The notes below the pieces were generated by a model. It was given only the letters and a program-made list of their open reading frames with translations. It was not told the DNA's origin and ran no database searches. Position numbers and translations under genes: made by a program. Of a stretch of DNA of 64,000 nt, positions 23,301-37,300 are shown in pieces. The DNA is from Setophaga petechia. Taxonomy: Eukaryota > Chordata > Aves > Passeriformes > Parulidae. The stretch is from contig JANCRA010000167.1 of the NCBI GenBank assembly GCA_024362935.1, positions 434,001 to 498,000 on the forward strand. The letters are read 5' to 3'. Numbering within the stretch: position 1 is the stretch's first letter; every line of letters starts with the position of its first letter.

Positions 23301-25141
23301 GAATTAGAAGCACACAGGTAAGACCTCAGGAACAGGATTTAGTGCCATGTCTGCTCCTGTTGGTGTCTGCTACAGTCCCAATTTTCAATTAAAGAGTGTT
23401 TTCATCTAAACTGGATGAAGTTGTTGGATGGCAGTGGACAGAGTTGTGTTTCACACTTTTTCCTATGAGATGTCTTGAAATAAAGGTGTCAAGGAATCAT
23501 TTAAGGAATGCTCAGACAAATCTGCTCAGAAATGCTCAGGGGATGTTTAAGAGCTTTTCCTCTCCCAGGTTTTCCATGTACCTTATCAGTGATGGGCATC
23601 TTTAGTGTTGGTCTTCCAGGCCAGATTCCATGGCAGTGAAAAACTGAGCTCTCCATGAGTAGAGGAGATTTTGGCTGTGTTTTTCCAATTGTGTGTGCAG
23701 AGGATAGAGTGTCAGGAGGGCTGTTAGAATGGCATGGAACACTCAGGATTTATTTCATCTGCAAGTGGCTGCTCACAGTGGTTTTTGGGACAGAGGAAGG
23801 ATTGCATGCCACTTTGAGTCTGCAGGCAAAGAGGAGGAAATCCCAGGGCTCCCTAGTGAAGTTTTGGAGGAAAAAGGTGAAATTATGTTTCTGAAGGTGA
23901 ACAGTCAGTGGTAGGCGAGGTCTCTTAGAAAAAGAAAAAAAATCTGAGTAAAGAGGAGCTTGGACTCCGTGGAGATTGAGGGCATTGCAGTTTGCAGGAG
24001 AGGGAAGGATTTTTCTATTGCAGATGTAGAGGATTGTGGAGCAGAATAAGACAGGCTGGAAAGATTCAGTGTGAGTGTTAATGATGTCCCTGAAGAGGAA
24101 CCCAGCAGTAATCCCATTCTCCTCATGCAGAAACTTCTTATTCAAGAGTCAGAGCTTCCTGGCGAGGAGAGTTTGGAGGAAAGGTGCTGACTTCTGAAGC
24201 TTGGGATTTGGATAGGAGTCTAAAGGATTTAGGCTCTTGTCTTTTAGTAGGAGCAGCTTAAAAAGTAGCCTGGTGGGTACTCCACCTTGATTTCAAGTGA
24301 CATAATTTGATTTCACCCTCAAAAGGTATTTCTGTGCATATGGGGGAGAGAATATTGTCAGGAGCTTGCTTGGGACAAGCAGTGCAGTGCAGCCCAGAGG
24401 TACCAGACCAGCTAATCCATCAAGGCCAAGGTGCCCAAAACCAAACCAGGATTTTCTTATGAATAACAAGAAAATTTTTGTTTGACTTTGATTTTCATAC
24501 TGATAATATCATAAAGTCTGGACTGCAGTGTTGGTTTTTGTGGATCTTGCTTTTCACCTTCCTTTTAAGAGGGCTCAGAAGTTTTGATACAGAAAAAGGA
24601 AATCAAGTGCTCCTACTCATAAGATCTGATGACACTAAAACCAGGGGCCATCCATATTGGAAAAAGGGAATTTTCAAAATTCTTTTGTGTTGTAGAAGTT
24701 ATATTGTGGCAGTTAATGCTCAAGCTGTCAGTATGGCCAAATGCATGTGATGATTCAAGGATTATTCTGTATTCTGTGTATCTTGCAGAGCATGATTTAT
24801 AATGGGCAATACTTTTTTTTAAAAAAAGAGTTCATTTTTCAGTATAATTTTTCTTGTTTCTGTAAAACTCAGATGTGTGCAGTGCTTCTAAATGGACCAG
24901 CACTCCCCTGCAGTGTGACTATTTTCCCTGCTCCCAACCTCCCATATTTCTGTTTTAATAGACTATAGAAATTGAACTGTTCTCCACTTTACACATCATT
25001 TACTTTATGCAGTGAATCACTCAAAGCAGCAAAACTGAAAAGTAATGAGCCATTCACATGATTTTTACTGAAATTAAGACTTCAATACTGTGCTGTTAGT
25101 TTCTTGTGATAGGAAATTGAAGGCTTTTCTGATCAGAAAAT
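20301..25141 (+). other. GPC5: Intron 2 sequence with one microsatellite
   Basis: No gene or mobile element was recognised apart from the ATATT array listed separately. A/T runs occur at about 21840-21851 and 22882-22890. Confidence 0.5.
22984..23166. repeat. AT-rich region with (ATATT)n microsatellite
   Basis: Irregular TATA-type sequence (22984-23056) passes into about 20 perfect ATATT pentamers ending near 23161. The same pentamer has expanded independently inside the LTR at 41013-41498. Confidence 0.95.
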
Positions 25142-25600
25142 AATCCTAAGAACGGAGTGTCCAGAGAAGGGAAGGGAACTGGGGAAAGGGGCTGGAGCAC
25201 CAGGAGCAGCTGAGGGAGCTCAGTCTGGAGAAAAAGAGTCTTGGGGGGACCTTCTTGCTCTCCACAAGTCCCTGAGAGGAAACTGGTGGTCATGGTGTGA
25301 GATGGGGTCAGTCTCTTCTCCCAGGTAAAAAGGGACGAGAAGAAATGGCCTCAAGTTGTGCCAGAGGAGGCTTGAATTGGATAATGGGGAACATTTAATT
25401 AATTATCAAACATTGGAACAGGGGGCCCAGGGCAGTGGAGTCCCCACCTGTGGAGGGATTTAGAAGCCATGGCTGTGGCACTTGGGGACACTTGGGACCA
25501 TGGTTCCCTGGTGGAGCTGGCAGTGCTGGGTTAATGGTTGGACTCAGTGACCTTAAGGATCATTTCCAACCTAAACAATTGCAGGATTGTAGGGAGTTCC
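25142..25600 (+). mobile_element. CR1 LINE 3' end, 5'-truncated
   Basis: The segment shows the characteristic CR1 3' sequence. In order it has ggagcagctgagggagctca, cagtctggag, 'ggcctcaagttgtgccagag' and 'tggcagtgctgggttaatgg', then 'tttccaacctaaacaattg'. The usual 5' truncation of CR1 explains the absence of coding sequence. Several small deletions mark it as old. Confidence 0.92.
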
Positions 25601-25935
25601 AAGTCCCAGGTACACATGCAGATGCTAAAACAATGCACTGCTCTTCTTCCCAGCAGGAAAGTGTGGCTGGCTTGCTGAAGGACAGGAGAGAGCTCCCTCA
25701 GCAGCCTCTTGTTGATAAACTTTGAACGTTTTGGAAGAGCAAGATGGACTTTGAGCCTTCCAGAATTATGGGTTAGCAAATATACTTAAAGAAATTTATG
25801 AAGGCTTTGATGGAAATAACTTCTGGTTCATATGAACTTCCTCTTCATATGAAAGCAGGGCCAGGGCAGAAGCATCTGTCACTAGAGATTGCTGGCTGTT
25901 GAATTGGGTGCATTTGGAAAGTTGTTGAGAATCAT

Positions 25936-26032
25936 GTAGTTGAGGAACTAGGAGAGCACAAAGGCACTGTCAGTGAGACTAAAAAATTGCTTCAGGCAGG
26001 AAGCTATGGTGGGTGCTTTTTTAAAGAAAAAG
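25936..26032 (+). repeat. 97-bp dispersed direct repeat, copy 1
   Basis: The segment starts gtagttgaggaactagg and matches 27231-27327 with only about three differences. The element is not one I recognise, and the surrounding sequences are unrelated. Confidence 0.85.
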
Positions 26033-27230
26033 GGTTTATTTAAGCTCTCATATGCAGGAAGATGGGAAATGTTGTATTTTCTCCTGTTACTTAGACTCTG
26101 TGTGGGATTATGCAGGCACTTTATGTAGATCTGTTGACCTCTGCTGAGCTTCTTGTAAAGAATGGCAACAATTTTTTTCAGATTCAGGTCTGTGTTTGTA
26201 AAGGTGATGCAAAGAATGAAATGCTCAGAGTTAAAAAAGTAGAGTGAGATAAGCATGTAATGCCAGCAGCCAGTCTTTTTATAACCTGAGTTATGCTGAG
26301 TGAGTTCTTTGAAATAATCTGCAGAGGGCTGATGGCTGAACCCCTTTTACTTGTAGGAAGTATTGGTGTCTTTTGGTACTGTGCACTTATCAGAGGAATC
26401 ATTCATACAGCATCACATTTCATGATCTTCCACATATTCACATGAATTCCAGCTTTGTGATAGAAATGTGTGGTAAATGTAAGAGCCCTGGATCTGTGTT
26501 GTTTAGCAGAATGGATTGCAAACCCCCCTGGCCAGTTTAGGTTAAGGTAAGGTTAAGGGCGAGTCATTTGGTCTTGGTATTTATTAAAAATGGGAATAAA
26601 ATTCATTTTAAATAAATGAATTGCTGTGTTTATATTGTTGGGGTGATACAAGTGCAGACCTACATCACAGAAAGCCAAATTCATTCTGTCTCCTTGTGGA
26701 GATGATGCAGTGCTGATCCATTAGTGGCAGGGTGTTGCTGTTGGTACCTGTTTGAGATGGCTTTGAACATTTCCCCTTCTGGCTGCTTAGCCTGTGACAC
26801 AGAAGGATCCATGTACAGAGCATGTTTTTGTCAGCTGGGCAGGCAAGAATTCCATGGGTTGAGCAGTGTCAGACCTTTGAAAATGTTAGGCTGAGAGATT
26901 TTGGGGTATTTTTCTTCTTTTGGTTTTGTTTGTTTGGTTTGGTTTGGTTTTCCTGTACAGACACAGACTCAGCAATTGAGGAAGGAGGAACAAAAATGCT
27001 GAAAAAAAGGGAGCAGCTGTACTTTAGCATCAGTGTTTAGAGACAGGGAGTGCCCCATGGGAATGGATCCTCAGCTGGAGGCTCCTGCAGGGATTCCCCA
27101 GCAGCCTGTCCTTGGTCCCTCAGCCCTGCTTTCACTGTCACACTGCCTGCTGGCATCTCAACAAGACCCCAGCCCCACTCCCTCCTTAAAATAACTGACT
27201 TGAAATTGTAAAGGGATATTTTAATGGACA

Positions 27231-27327
27231 GTAGTTGAGGAACTAGGAGAGCACAAAGGCACTGTCAGTGAGACTAAAGAATTGCATCAGGCAGGAAGCT
27301 ATGGTGGGTGCTTTTTTAAAGAAAAAG
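27231..27327 (+). repeat. 97-bp dispersed direct repeat, copy 2
   Basis: This is a nearly identical copy of 25936-26032, 1295 bp downstream in the same orientation. High identity without shared flanks points to recent duplication or gene conversion. Confidence 0.85.
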
Positions 27328-30300
27328 AGGTAAGAAAAAGGAAGTTATCTCAGTCAAAATCACCTTTGTTAAATACTGGAGGGCTTAATGACAGGTATAA
27401 ATTATTATTAAAGTAGATACTATTGAAATTAACTCCAGCTTTTGTAATACTGAGGTAATTTCAGAGGAAGCTTATCTGTGTAAAACCTTGGATTTAATCT
27501 CTAGTCATTATTTGAAGACCTGTGATTTATGTAGGGTAATGCACTCAGGTAAAGTATCTAACAATCCAGCGTGGTGTAAGTTTTTACTTATTTTGAATTG
27601 TGTGCAGAAATTTGGTATTTAAAAAAATGTATGTAGAGATGGCATAAGCTGAAAGCAGAGACAGAATATTCCCAGGGTCCTGAAATCCCAGAATGTGCTT
27701 AATTTAAAGAGTATTTCCATCAGGTCCCAAGAGATCATTTGCATTCTCAAAATTAAATGCACGCTTTTATTTATAGAATAAAATTAAGTACAAACTTACA
27801 TATAATTTGACACAAGCTAAAGCAAAAAATGAAGATAAATCAGTCTGTGTTGGTACAGTGAACTCAGGGCTCTTTTTCCCTTAAATGATTCAGTGCAAGT
27901 TGTACATGCAGCTTACTTGAGGGAGACTTAAGTACTTACAGTAGCTCAGTAGGAGATGGTTGTGTACATATGGGTTTGATAAATGGGCAAGAATGAACAA
28001 ACACTCATCCCACAGTATCTGTTCTTCATAATTCTTATCCATGAGACTGAGACCATGGTGGGACTGGGGTTCAAACATTCAAGGGATTCCCAGGAAAACA
28101 AACACTGCTTCCTCCTCCAAGGGTTCTCAGCACAGCATTGTTTTCCAGCACTCTGCAGATGTTTAACAAAAGGACTCAAAGGGTTATTTTTAACCAGTGA
28201 TACTCTGCAAACAGCAAGGTCCTTTTGCAAGATCTTAAAACCATTTAATCTGCTACAAATCCACGTGTGAATGTGTCTGATACCCAGGATTTCTGATGAA
28301 AATTCAGCCTTTCAGAAGGACTCTTGTCGAGTCTTGATTGAATCAAGTCAATTACTGTTCTAGCATCTAGCTGAGTTTCACATTTGACCTACAAGAGTTT
28401 TTCTAAGAGGGTTTGGACTCATAAAATCTTCATGTCTCTAATAAAAGACGAGCCAGGAGCCTCATTAATGTTATTGCCATGACCACAAGGCAGATTCTCA
28501 GGCAAAGCTCCCATCCAACAGCCCCTGCTTACTTTGGAGCCAGCATTCTTTTCTGAAATGCTCAATATGATCATGAAAGGCAGGCTGGTAGGATCTGCAC
28601 TCTGTGGTCTTGAGGAATTTCCTAAATCAATATAGTAGGTATGAAAATTTATGTTAGATGTCAAAACTTGTCTTAAAAATGCATTTTCATTTCAATTGCG
28701 ACAGTTTAATCTAAAAATATGTGCAATGACATTTTCCCCAGTGTATAGAAGCTACACTTTTTTTACATGTTAAACTGAAGTAGTAATTTTTGATTTAATG
28801 CCATTTTAATGCCTGTAATTTTATCCCAGTTACTGCTTTATTATGAAACATATTTTTGTGTGTGGAGGTGAGTGAAATACTTGCTTTTTAACACTTGTAG
28901 GATAAGGGCCTCAATTCTGAATATTGTCAGCTTTTGATTATTCCAGGTGGTAAAAGGCTAAGTTTATAACCCAGATAGGAGAGATTATTCAAAACACATG
29001 TAGCTGGGGTTGTGAGAACATCCATGGAGGATGTAGTGGGGAGAGGAGAGGTCAGTGACACTTGCCTGCAGTTCAGAGATCTCTCAGCTTGGCCTGACCT
29101 GATCAAGTCAGTCTGGCAGCACAGTGACAAAATAAATGCAGCTGGATTGCTTCCAGACACAAACTGTCTCGTGCTGGCTGAACTTGGGTGTCATTCTGCT
29201 TCTGGCACCAGGGAGCTGCAACCTTGAGAAGCCACAAAAGGATGATTGAAGACCAGTTTTTTTCTTCTGTAGGAACTTAAAAGCTTTATGGAGGCAGCTC
29301 ATCATGAGCTGCAGGATGAAATAGAAATGAGTTCTTTGCAACAGTTGAACAGTGATTTGCCAGCCCACCAGTTTCCTAATTAGTCTTTTGCAAAACTTCA
29401 AAATAATTTAAAGTTCTGCAAGTGTCAGTTGATTGGAATCAGCATTTTAAGTCTTTAGTGTTAAGTATCTCTTCCAGCTTGGGCATGAAGGCACCTGAGC
29501 TGCAGCATTTGGTTTGCAGAGTTCCCTGAGTCCCAGAGATGGGGTTAAATTCTCCTTTCCAGGCAGCCTGCAGAGCTGGGGTGCTGCACACGGGCAGGGG
29601 GAATGGGAATGGGCATTCCCTTGGTGGAGGAATTGTGGAGCATTCCCTTGTGGAATGGGAGTGGGCATCCCCTTGGTGGAGGAATTGTGGAGCTGCAGCT
29701 TCCAGCATGTTCTCCCAGCTGGAGCCAGCAGCACTGACTGCTGTCCAGGGCCATTCCTGCTTCTTTCATCAAGAAGGTTTTTAAGTTGTGAGTTTTAGAT
29801 ACTGTTTTGGGAGAAACACCTGAATCTTTCAACTTTATGACCATGCTGACAAGAGTTTAGTTTCTTTCAGGCCTTTGCTTTTTGCAGTAGGGGTTTGCCA
29901 AAGTTAAGTTCTGCATGCATGGATTAAATTTAGTGCTGTCTTCTCTGTTTTATCCCCTGTAAGAAAATCTGCTTGGTTTGGCAGTTATTACTGTCCTGTG
30001 TTTCTGTCCTGTTCTCTTCCTTTCTGCTTCCATATCTCTGAATCTCCTGCACTGTTTTTCCCATTATTTCTGTCCTGTAATGGTGCTGGTACCCAGACAC
30101 TGTCACAGGCTCCAAATTTACCACTGCAGACCTTGGAGAGGAGTAGAAACTCAGTGTCTTGGAGCCTTTGTGTCAGGCTGTGTGTAGATGTGGTACTTGT
30201 GCTCTTCAGTGCTGGCAAGGTTCTCCTTCATTGCCATGGAGGCTGGGGATGAGGGAGAAATGGGCAGATACTGGAAAATAAGGGTGGTGTCACAAAATTC

Positions 30301-30984
30301 ACAGCAATTCTTCTGAAACTTCTAACAAGGTTTGATGGATGTTCAAAATCAGCTGAAGTAACTGTGGAGTTGGTGTCTTTAGCTGATTCATATCCCATTA
30401 TTTCTGTTTGAGATGTGATTTGGTGCAGTCTTTGCCATATCCTGTGAGCTTGGTCCAGGCTTTCATCCTCCTTTCTAACACCTGCCAGCAGAGCCACGTG
30501 CTGGTGACATTCCTGCCCCCAGAATGAACAGCAGTTCATTATATTGGTTTTCAAGTAAAGGCTGGGTATCAGCAGTGCCTCTAAATGGTACTGCAGGGTC
30601 CTGTGCCTGGTGTCACGTTGTCCATGGGATAATGTGACAGTGTTCAGTGAGGAGCCCCAGATGAGCAGTGTCACAAGGGGAGGGATCACGTAGCTGCTCA
30701 TGGCATGAGCTCAGTGTGTGGCACGGGTTTGTGGCCACAAAGGCATTCTTTCACACAGACCATCTGCTCCATTTCCTAAACTCTGCATTCTCACAGTGCC
30801 CTGAACCAACCAAAAACCCAACGTGAAAGCCAAGTCCATGTGCACAGAGAGGGAAGCAGTGCAGAGCTCAGGAGCTGTGAGTTTCTGGGTTCAGCTGATG
30901 CCTCAGGTTTCAGCTTTTGTATTTTCAGATCCTGAGCTGCTTTAGTGTGTGGGTCTGGGCTTCATATCAGGGGATGGTGAGCTC
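27328..30984 (+). other. GPC5: Intron 2 sequence; one short local duplication
   Basis: At about 29609-29690 the segment 'ttggtggaggaattgtggag' occurs twice, 60 bp apart, as a small direct repeat. The minus-strand open frame at 30228-30701 (157 codons) has no recognisable domain and is judged chance. Confidence 0.5.
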
Positions 30985-31338
30985 TGTGCACAGAGCAGGG
31001 AGACAAAACAATTCCTGCTCCAGCTGGGCACCAAGGACAAATGATCCAAATCTCAGCCCAAGAGCACAAACACCGTGGGCTGAGAGAGAAAAACAAGGAT
31101 GGGACTGCCTGGGCTAAAGCTGGGCTGGGACAATGAACTGCAAGATGCAAATGGAGCAGAACTGATCCCAGGGACAGACCCCGTGCCCAGTTGTGCATTT
31201 TGGGACCATTTTGGTTCATCTTGGGTGCAACCCTGGCTGGGCTCTTGTGCTGCCCAAGGTGGATCCATGGAGGCCTTTGAATAAATCCCTGCTTTATTCT
31301 TTAGCTCTGTCTGGTCTCTGTTCTAGGCCAGCCTTCAC
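30985..31338 (+). mobile_element. Probable LTR (left end uncertain)
   Basis: The segment has an R-U5-like end: AATAAA at 31280-31285, then 'gctttattctttagctctgt', ending ccttcaca at about 31338. Upstream GC-rich sequence with 'gagcacaaacaccgtgggct' resembles an avian ERV LTR I recall only loosely. No TSD was found. Confidence 0.5.
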
Positions 31339-34300
31339 AAAACATCAGAGCCCTGAGGTGCAGCTGAGCTGTGTGGGTCACAGCCAGAGTGGCCAAGTTT
31401 GAAGGAGGAGCTGCTGCACTGGGTGTCCCCAGGTGTCCCCAGGTGTCCCCTCCTTGTTTGACACCAGCCCCAGGAGTGGTGGCCCAGAGCCAGCCCCTCA
31501 CCTGGTGCAGATCAGCCTTGCTCCCCAGAAATCAGTGCTGCCACTGAGATCTGCACCCAGGCTCTCAGTGTTCACATTTTGGCTTGTAATTAGGCAGAAA
31601 AAATAGCTTTCTAGGAATCCTTATCTCATCATCTTTGCTAAGGCTGCAGCAGAATTAATTGGGTATTACTGATGTAATTAGCTTAATTAGATGATTGGTT
31701 TTGTTTATGTTCTACTTCAGAAACAGTACAGATGAAAAATGTTTTTAAACTTGGCATGCTTCCAGTACATTTTATTTAACTTTCTCAGCTTTCAAAATCT
31801 CCCCCTTTTCCATCTAAGAACTACTATTTTTCTGTCTTTAAACCTTTTATTTACAACCTGCATTAAGTGTGTGTTAAATTGGAGTCTTTATTACTACTAA
31901 TGTTGATCTTCCATTGTAAACCCTTAGGAAATCCAAGTTGCATTTTTAACCCTTTTTCAAGCTATCAACATGCAACTCTCCAGACACTTGTGAATGAAAC
32001 AGTTTTATGAAGTAACTTGTAGAACCCTCTAGGTCATTTGTTAAAGATTTGCTGTGCTTGTTGTTGGTGATGGGAAGGAGTGATATGATGCTGAGAAGTG
32101 CTGGAGGAGGAAATTAAAAGTTTATTGTTATGTGGTTCTGTTAGAAATGGGTCATGTGGGGGTCTATGATCTATTTGAAGTGAAGCACTCTGACCAAAGT
32201 GATTTTTTTTTTTTACATAATCAATGCCTCAGTTTTTCTCCCTCTTACGGAGGAAAATTATATAACTATATTAAAAAACTATATAAAAGTACATAAACTG
32301 TATTATTCTATATTATCTATAGAAGAGACAGACAGCCTGTATTTACACAATACTGAGATTGCCCAGATAAAACCCAGTAAACACAAGAAATACAAAGAGT
32401 AATGGGTTCCCAGAACATGAATTTGGCAGTATTTCATAGCATCTGAAATGTGTTTTATCAGCTTTATGATGTGAGCAGGAGTACATGGTGCTCTGCTTCA
32501 GATATTCAACATTCCTGCTGCTTACCTGGAGCTGGGTGGAGCTGCACAGCCCTGATCTCAGTGCTATTTAAATATTCTTCTCTGGCATCATCAGACTGGG
32601 ATTAATTATTAAATGTGAAGGTTTTTTTTAAATGGATCTAAGTGCTCATTTCATTGGTCAACTTTTAAATAATCCCAACAGAAAAGCCTAACTAATTCTC
32701 TTTTCCTAAATTCTCTCAAAAACTGTGGATTCAGTTGCAGACTAGCATCTCTTTAAAGGGTTTGCAGCTCCTTTTGCTTGACACTCACTTTACACACAAG
32801 GTCCTAATCAAAACATCCAGTTTGATAGCAGGAAATAAAACACCTTTTCTATTGCATGCATTTGTACAACTGAAAATGAGGGAAAAATGTGCCTGGGAAT
32901 GAAGAAATGGTGGCAGGGAAAGTGGCACAGGGAGAGTGGAATGATGGGGTCAGGATGAAATGGGTCATGACTCTCATTGCCACACTGATAATGCAAGATA
33001 AATGAAGGAAAAATCTAATTCCTAGACTGAAATGAGTGAAGTTAGAGAAGGGTTGGATTTTCTATGCTTCATTAAGCAAGGGAAAGAAAACAAGGTGCAA
33101 GTGTAAGTGGTGCAGTTAAAATGAACATTTATCACATGCAGTGGGAGGTTACTGTATCCCCCATGCAGTTTCCAGGTCACTTTTGTTGAGTTTGCAGCAG
33201 CCCTGTCAGGTATTGCACAATGTGTGTCAGAGCAGGGGGGTCAGTCCCTGATGCTCCCTGTGCTCCTGGCTCTGGTACCTCAGTGGGCACCACAGAGCAG
33301 AGAGGGAGCAAAGAATTCCCTTTTCCCCTCAGTCAGCTCAGCTGCTGCCATTTACACCTCCAGCCTCTTTTCCTCAGGTGATCAGTTCCATTTTCCTCTC
33401 ACCAAACTCATCACAGCTGCTTTTGTGTTGTGAGGAAGAGACAATCCAGTGTGGGGCTGGTTGAGAGAATTCCCCCCAGGAGTCCCTTCTGGTGGATGTG
33501 GATTTGTTTTATTGTGGTTGGGGTCTTCCTCCCAGTACTCATAAACAGGTCAGCCACAGATGGGAGGGAGGTCCTTTTCTTCTTCATGGGTTTTTTGGGG
33601 TTAAAGACCCCCTGGAATTGGAGGAACCATCTGGTCTGAGGAGTTTCCCAGCAAGTGTCAGTAGATAATGTGAGGATGCTCACTGGGCAGTTCTAAAAAT
33701 ATAGAACTACATATTAGTTAGTGGGATATAACTATGTATTAGTTATATTGCTGGGAGAGATGATTAATTGCAGTTGCCTCCTGTTTCTCAGATAGGTTTT
33801 GATGCAAAATTAAAGCCAACAAACATTGCCAGGTCCCTTGTACCAGAATGATTATTGTTTTCCAAAATGATGGTTAACCATTTTTCATGGAGGACCAAGG
33901 AGGGAATAAGTGTTCTTTCCCTAAAAAAAAAAACAAAAAACAAACCAGAAACAAACAAAAAAACCCCCCAGAAACAAACAAACAAAAAAAACCCCCAAAC
34001 AAAACAAAAAATCCTTGCAAAACCTTAAAGTAATTTAATACGGCTTGTAAAGGGGAAGTAAAAGGGTGGGATACTTGAAATAAATATGGTAAACATTATA
34101 TACATCTAAATGGATTCATCCAGCTAATCCAGTGGTGATTAGAAAAGATTATATATTTGTTTGGACCCATTAATGGATTAACCTGGCCAGTCGAGGTTGA
34201 TCAAATTAGACATTGTTCTTCTAATTGGTCCTTCCTACATCCATAACAGATGGACACTATTCTCCTTAATTAGAGCACAACCTTCTGGTTAATATTTCAA

Positions 34301-37300
34301 AGTATCAGCTGAGCTTCCTCTAACAAGAAACCATGAAAATGATACAAGATGTGCTTTTGAAAAGTGTTAGTGAAATCTTGATGTACTTCATGAGAATTGA
34401 AGTTCTTTTGGGAGATGATTCTCCCAGAACGATGATTCATTCTCTGAGATGATTCCTTTTCTCTTGAGGGTGTTTAGAAGTTGTGCTGGCTCCCTAATTT
34501 AGTCTGGTTCTCTAGTGTGAGAAACACAGCAGTTAATGCAGTTTCAGGCTTTCAGTTGGGAGTGCTTGTAAATCTCAATACTTGAGAGCATCTCCTCTAG
34601 TCTTTGGGTAGTGAGGTTGTGTTTTTGGACTGGCTAAGCCCTTTCCTCAGGGGCTGTGCTCGAGTGCCCTCTGCTTCTCTCCCTGGACCTTGTGGGTTTC
34701 CTCTGCCAGGTTCTTGGCTTGGTGCTGCCCTGAGTTTCCCTGACTTCTTTTTGTTTTCCCTGTGGAGTTGAGGCCCCTGTTGTTGTTCCTGGTTTCATCA
34801 TTGCTGCAGACCTTGGCCCCCAAGGGTATGAATATGAGGTCAGAGGGTGAAATTCCTGGGAATGTCCATCATGTTGTGTCAGGAGGTGGGGAAGGGAACG
34901 GAGCAATGTTTGAAGTGTCCTTGTTTCTTTGCAAAGTTTTGTCACCCTCCATGTGGGAACATTTGGTAGCTTGCTTTGAGGTACTGTCTGCTTGTAGTTC
35001 TGGAAAGGTAATTTCCATAATGGGGTTTTTATCATAGCCTAAAAATAAATTTTAAAAAAAAAATCCTTAATTTCTGTGCCTGTTCAACAGCGAGTAGCTC
35101 CCAGTAGTAGCAGTAAGCATCGTGTGCATACAGGGCACAGTTTTCATTTTCATGACAGTGAATTGACACCCTGGGACCAATTCCTTAAGTCATAACTCTG
35201 CTTTTACTCAATCGTCATTCACAAGAGCTTGACTAATTTCAGTTGGGAATGAATGACTGGCTGTGCATTAAGTAAAAACTGGCTGAGCACTGCTGGGATG
35301 AAGCCTCTGGGATTAGCAGAAGCTTGTAAATGGCAGTTGTGTCTCATTAACTTGGTAATTTTTAAGCTTTTCTCACTCCTGAGAATTCTCTAGTGCAGGT
35401 GTAGGTTTTTGAATAGTGAATATGAAGGCATCTGGTAATAGACTTTCTCTTATTTAAACTTCTGGACTCCTGAAATGGATTCATCAGTTCTCCTTTCTTG
35501 CCCTTTTTCCAGTGTTCTGTGGATCTATAGAAACTCCTCCTGCAGACAAATAAGTCTGGGGGATTTCCATTTGTGCTGTTCTGAGGGGCAGAAATCATCA
35601 TTCCTGGAGCAGGTTTTCTGCAGGAGAGAGCTTTACCTGCCTCCTGTGGCAGAATTTCTACAGGAGAGCAGGGGCAGCATGGGAGCACCAGTTTAACACA
35701 GTGTCTGCTGTGATATCATCTATCACCTGCACCATCAGGGGCATTCAGAGATCCTGGACCATTTCTGCTCAGGATTTATCATTCTGGGGGCTGTGTTGTT
35801 CTCTCCTGTGCTGTGTGGAGTTTGTGTGTGTTTTACCTCTTCTCCATGGGTGCAGTCCCTGTGTTGTTCTGCCTGTAATGAAGTGAAATGAACTGATTGT
35901 ATTTAGGCTAAGGAAGCCAGGTTTGTTTCACTCAAACAATATTTCTTGTATTCAGGAGAGATAGCCTAGAGTTCCAACTTCAGATTCCCTCATTTGTTAT
36001 TTGGGTGGGCAGTGCTTTAAACCTCTCAGGTGGCACAATGGAAGCCAGCTATTTCCACAAAAGAATTTCAAGTTTCATATTTTTCTGGCCTTAGTGGCTT
36101 TTAGCCCATCATTTAACAGTTTTTAACTGTTGGTTGTTTTTTGTTTGGTTGTTTGTTTTTAAAATATGTGCAGAGAGATGCTTATTGAGAGTGTCTTAAA
36201 TGATTCTTATTTTCACGTCCAATTTATGAAATGTAATGGTGAAAGGTGAGTGAGGTGAAAACAAACATCCCACAGGCAGTGTGCTCCATCCTGCCTGGGG
36301 CTGGTCCTTAGGATAAATGCTTGAGAGAGCCTTGGAGCAGCTGCTGTGGAGGTTCCCAGCCTGGGCACACAGGGCTGGATCCAGGCCTGGAGGCACCCAG
36401 AGCATCCTGCAGCTGCTCCTGGCTGGCACTGTGGCATTAGTGCTGCCACCATGGCATTTGTGCTGCCACCATGGCATTTGTGCTGCCACTGTGGCATTTG
36501 TGCTGCCACCATGGCATTTGTGCTGCCACCATGGCACTGTGGCGTTTGTGCTGCCACCATGGCATTTGTGCTGCCACCATGGCAGGCTTCTGTGGAAGGA
36601 AGTCACTTCCAGAAATAGGAATGTGTAAGAGAAGTGATAAACTGCATTAAGGTTTTTTGTCAGAATATTCTTCAGTGAACAGTGGTGTTTGAATCAACAT
36701 GTGAAAGTTGGTTTTTTTTCTGCTGAAGATGCTAATGAGCATAAGTGACTTCTGCTGAATGTTTTGAGCTTTGTCATTGAGGAGGCAGAAATGTTAGGGA
36801 GAAATTGAAATAACCAAACAAAAGGCAACAGCAGCCACTCAGTTTTGTGAGGAGGAAAAAAGTAACTGGGATTTTAAAGCTGGTTCAGTTTCACTTGGGA
36901 CTGGGAGAAAGGAGCTGAACCTTTTTCTGTTCCTGGTTTATCAGCTGAAGTCAAGTACAAGATCTGTGTAGTGGCTTTGATTTCAATTTTTCATTCTCTG
37001 CTTTCCTTCCTCCTTGCATCTCAAGTGCTGAGGAGGAAATTAAATCCTGAGATGGAAGTAATAACTGAACAACAGTGGATTTGTACAGGAGAAACTATAT
37101 GACCATAGGGAAAAGAACCTTAATTGAAGCGATGCTGTTTCTAGATTTCTGTGTGATACCTATGATGAATCTTTCATTTTTCACATTTTGTTTTACTCTG
37201 TTATTCTTTTGTGGCAGCAGGTTAATTGCTAGCCTGTCAGTAGGAAAATATCTCACCTGTCAGGAAGCTGGTGGTAGGGGAATAAGGCTGCAGAAAAAAT

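Noticed and set aside
30228..30701. 157-codon minus-strand frame
   Set aside because: No recognisable domain, no second copy, no splice context; treated as chance.
34634..35035. 133-codon minus-strand frame with basic, Ser/Thr-rich C-terminus
   Set aside because: Could suggest a nucleic-acid-binding protein, but there is no motif and no matching retroelement context; left as unassigned intron.
36196..36628. Open frames rich in His/Trp/Cys or Leu/Ala over the 20-bp minisatellite
   Set aside because: The 20-bp period cycles through all frames; there is no splice or promoter support.
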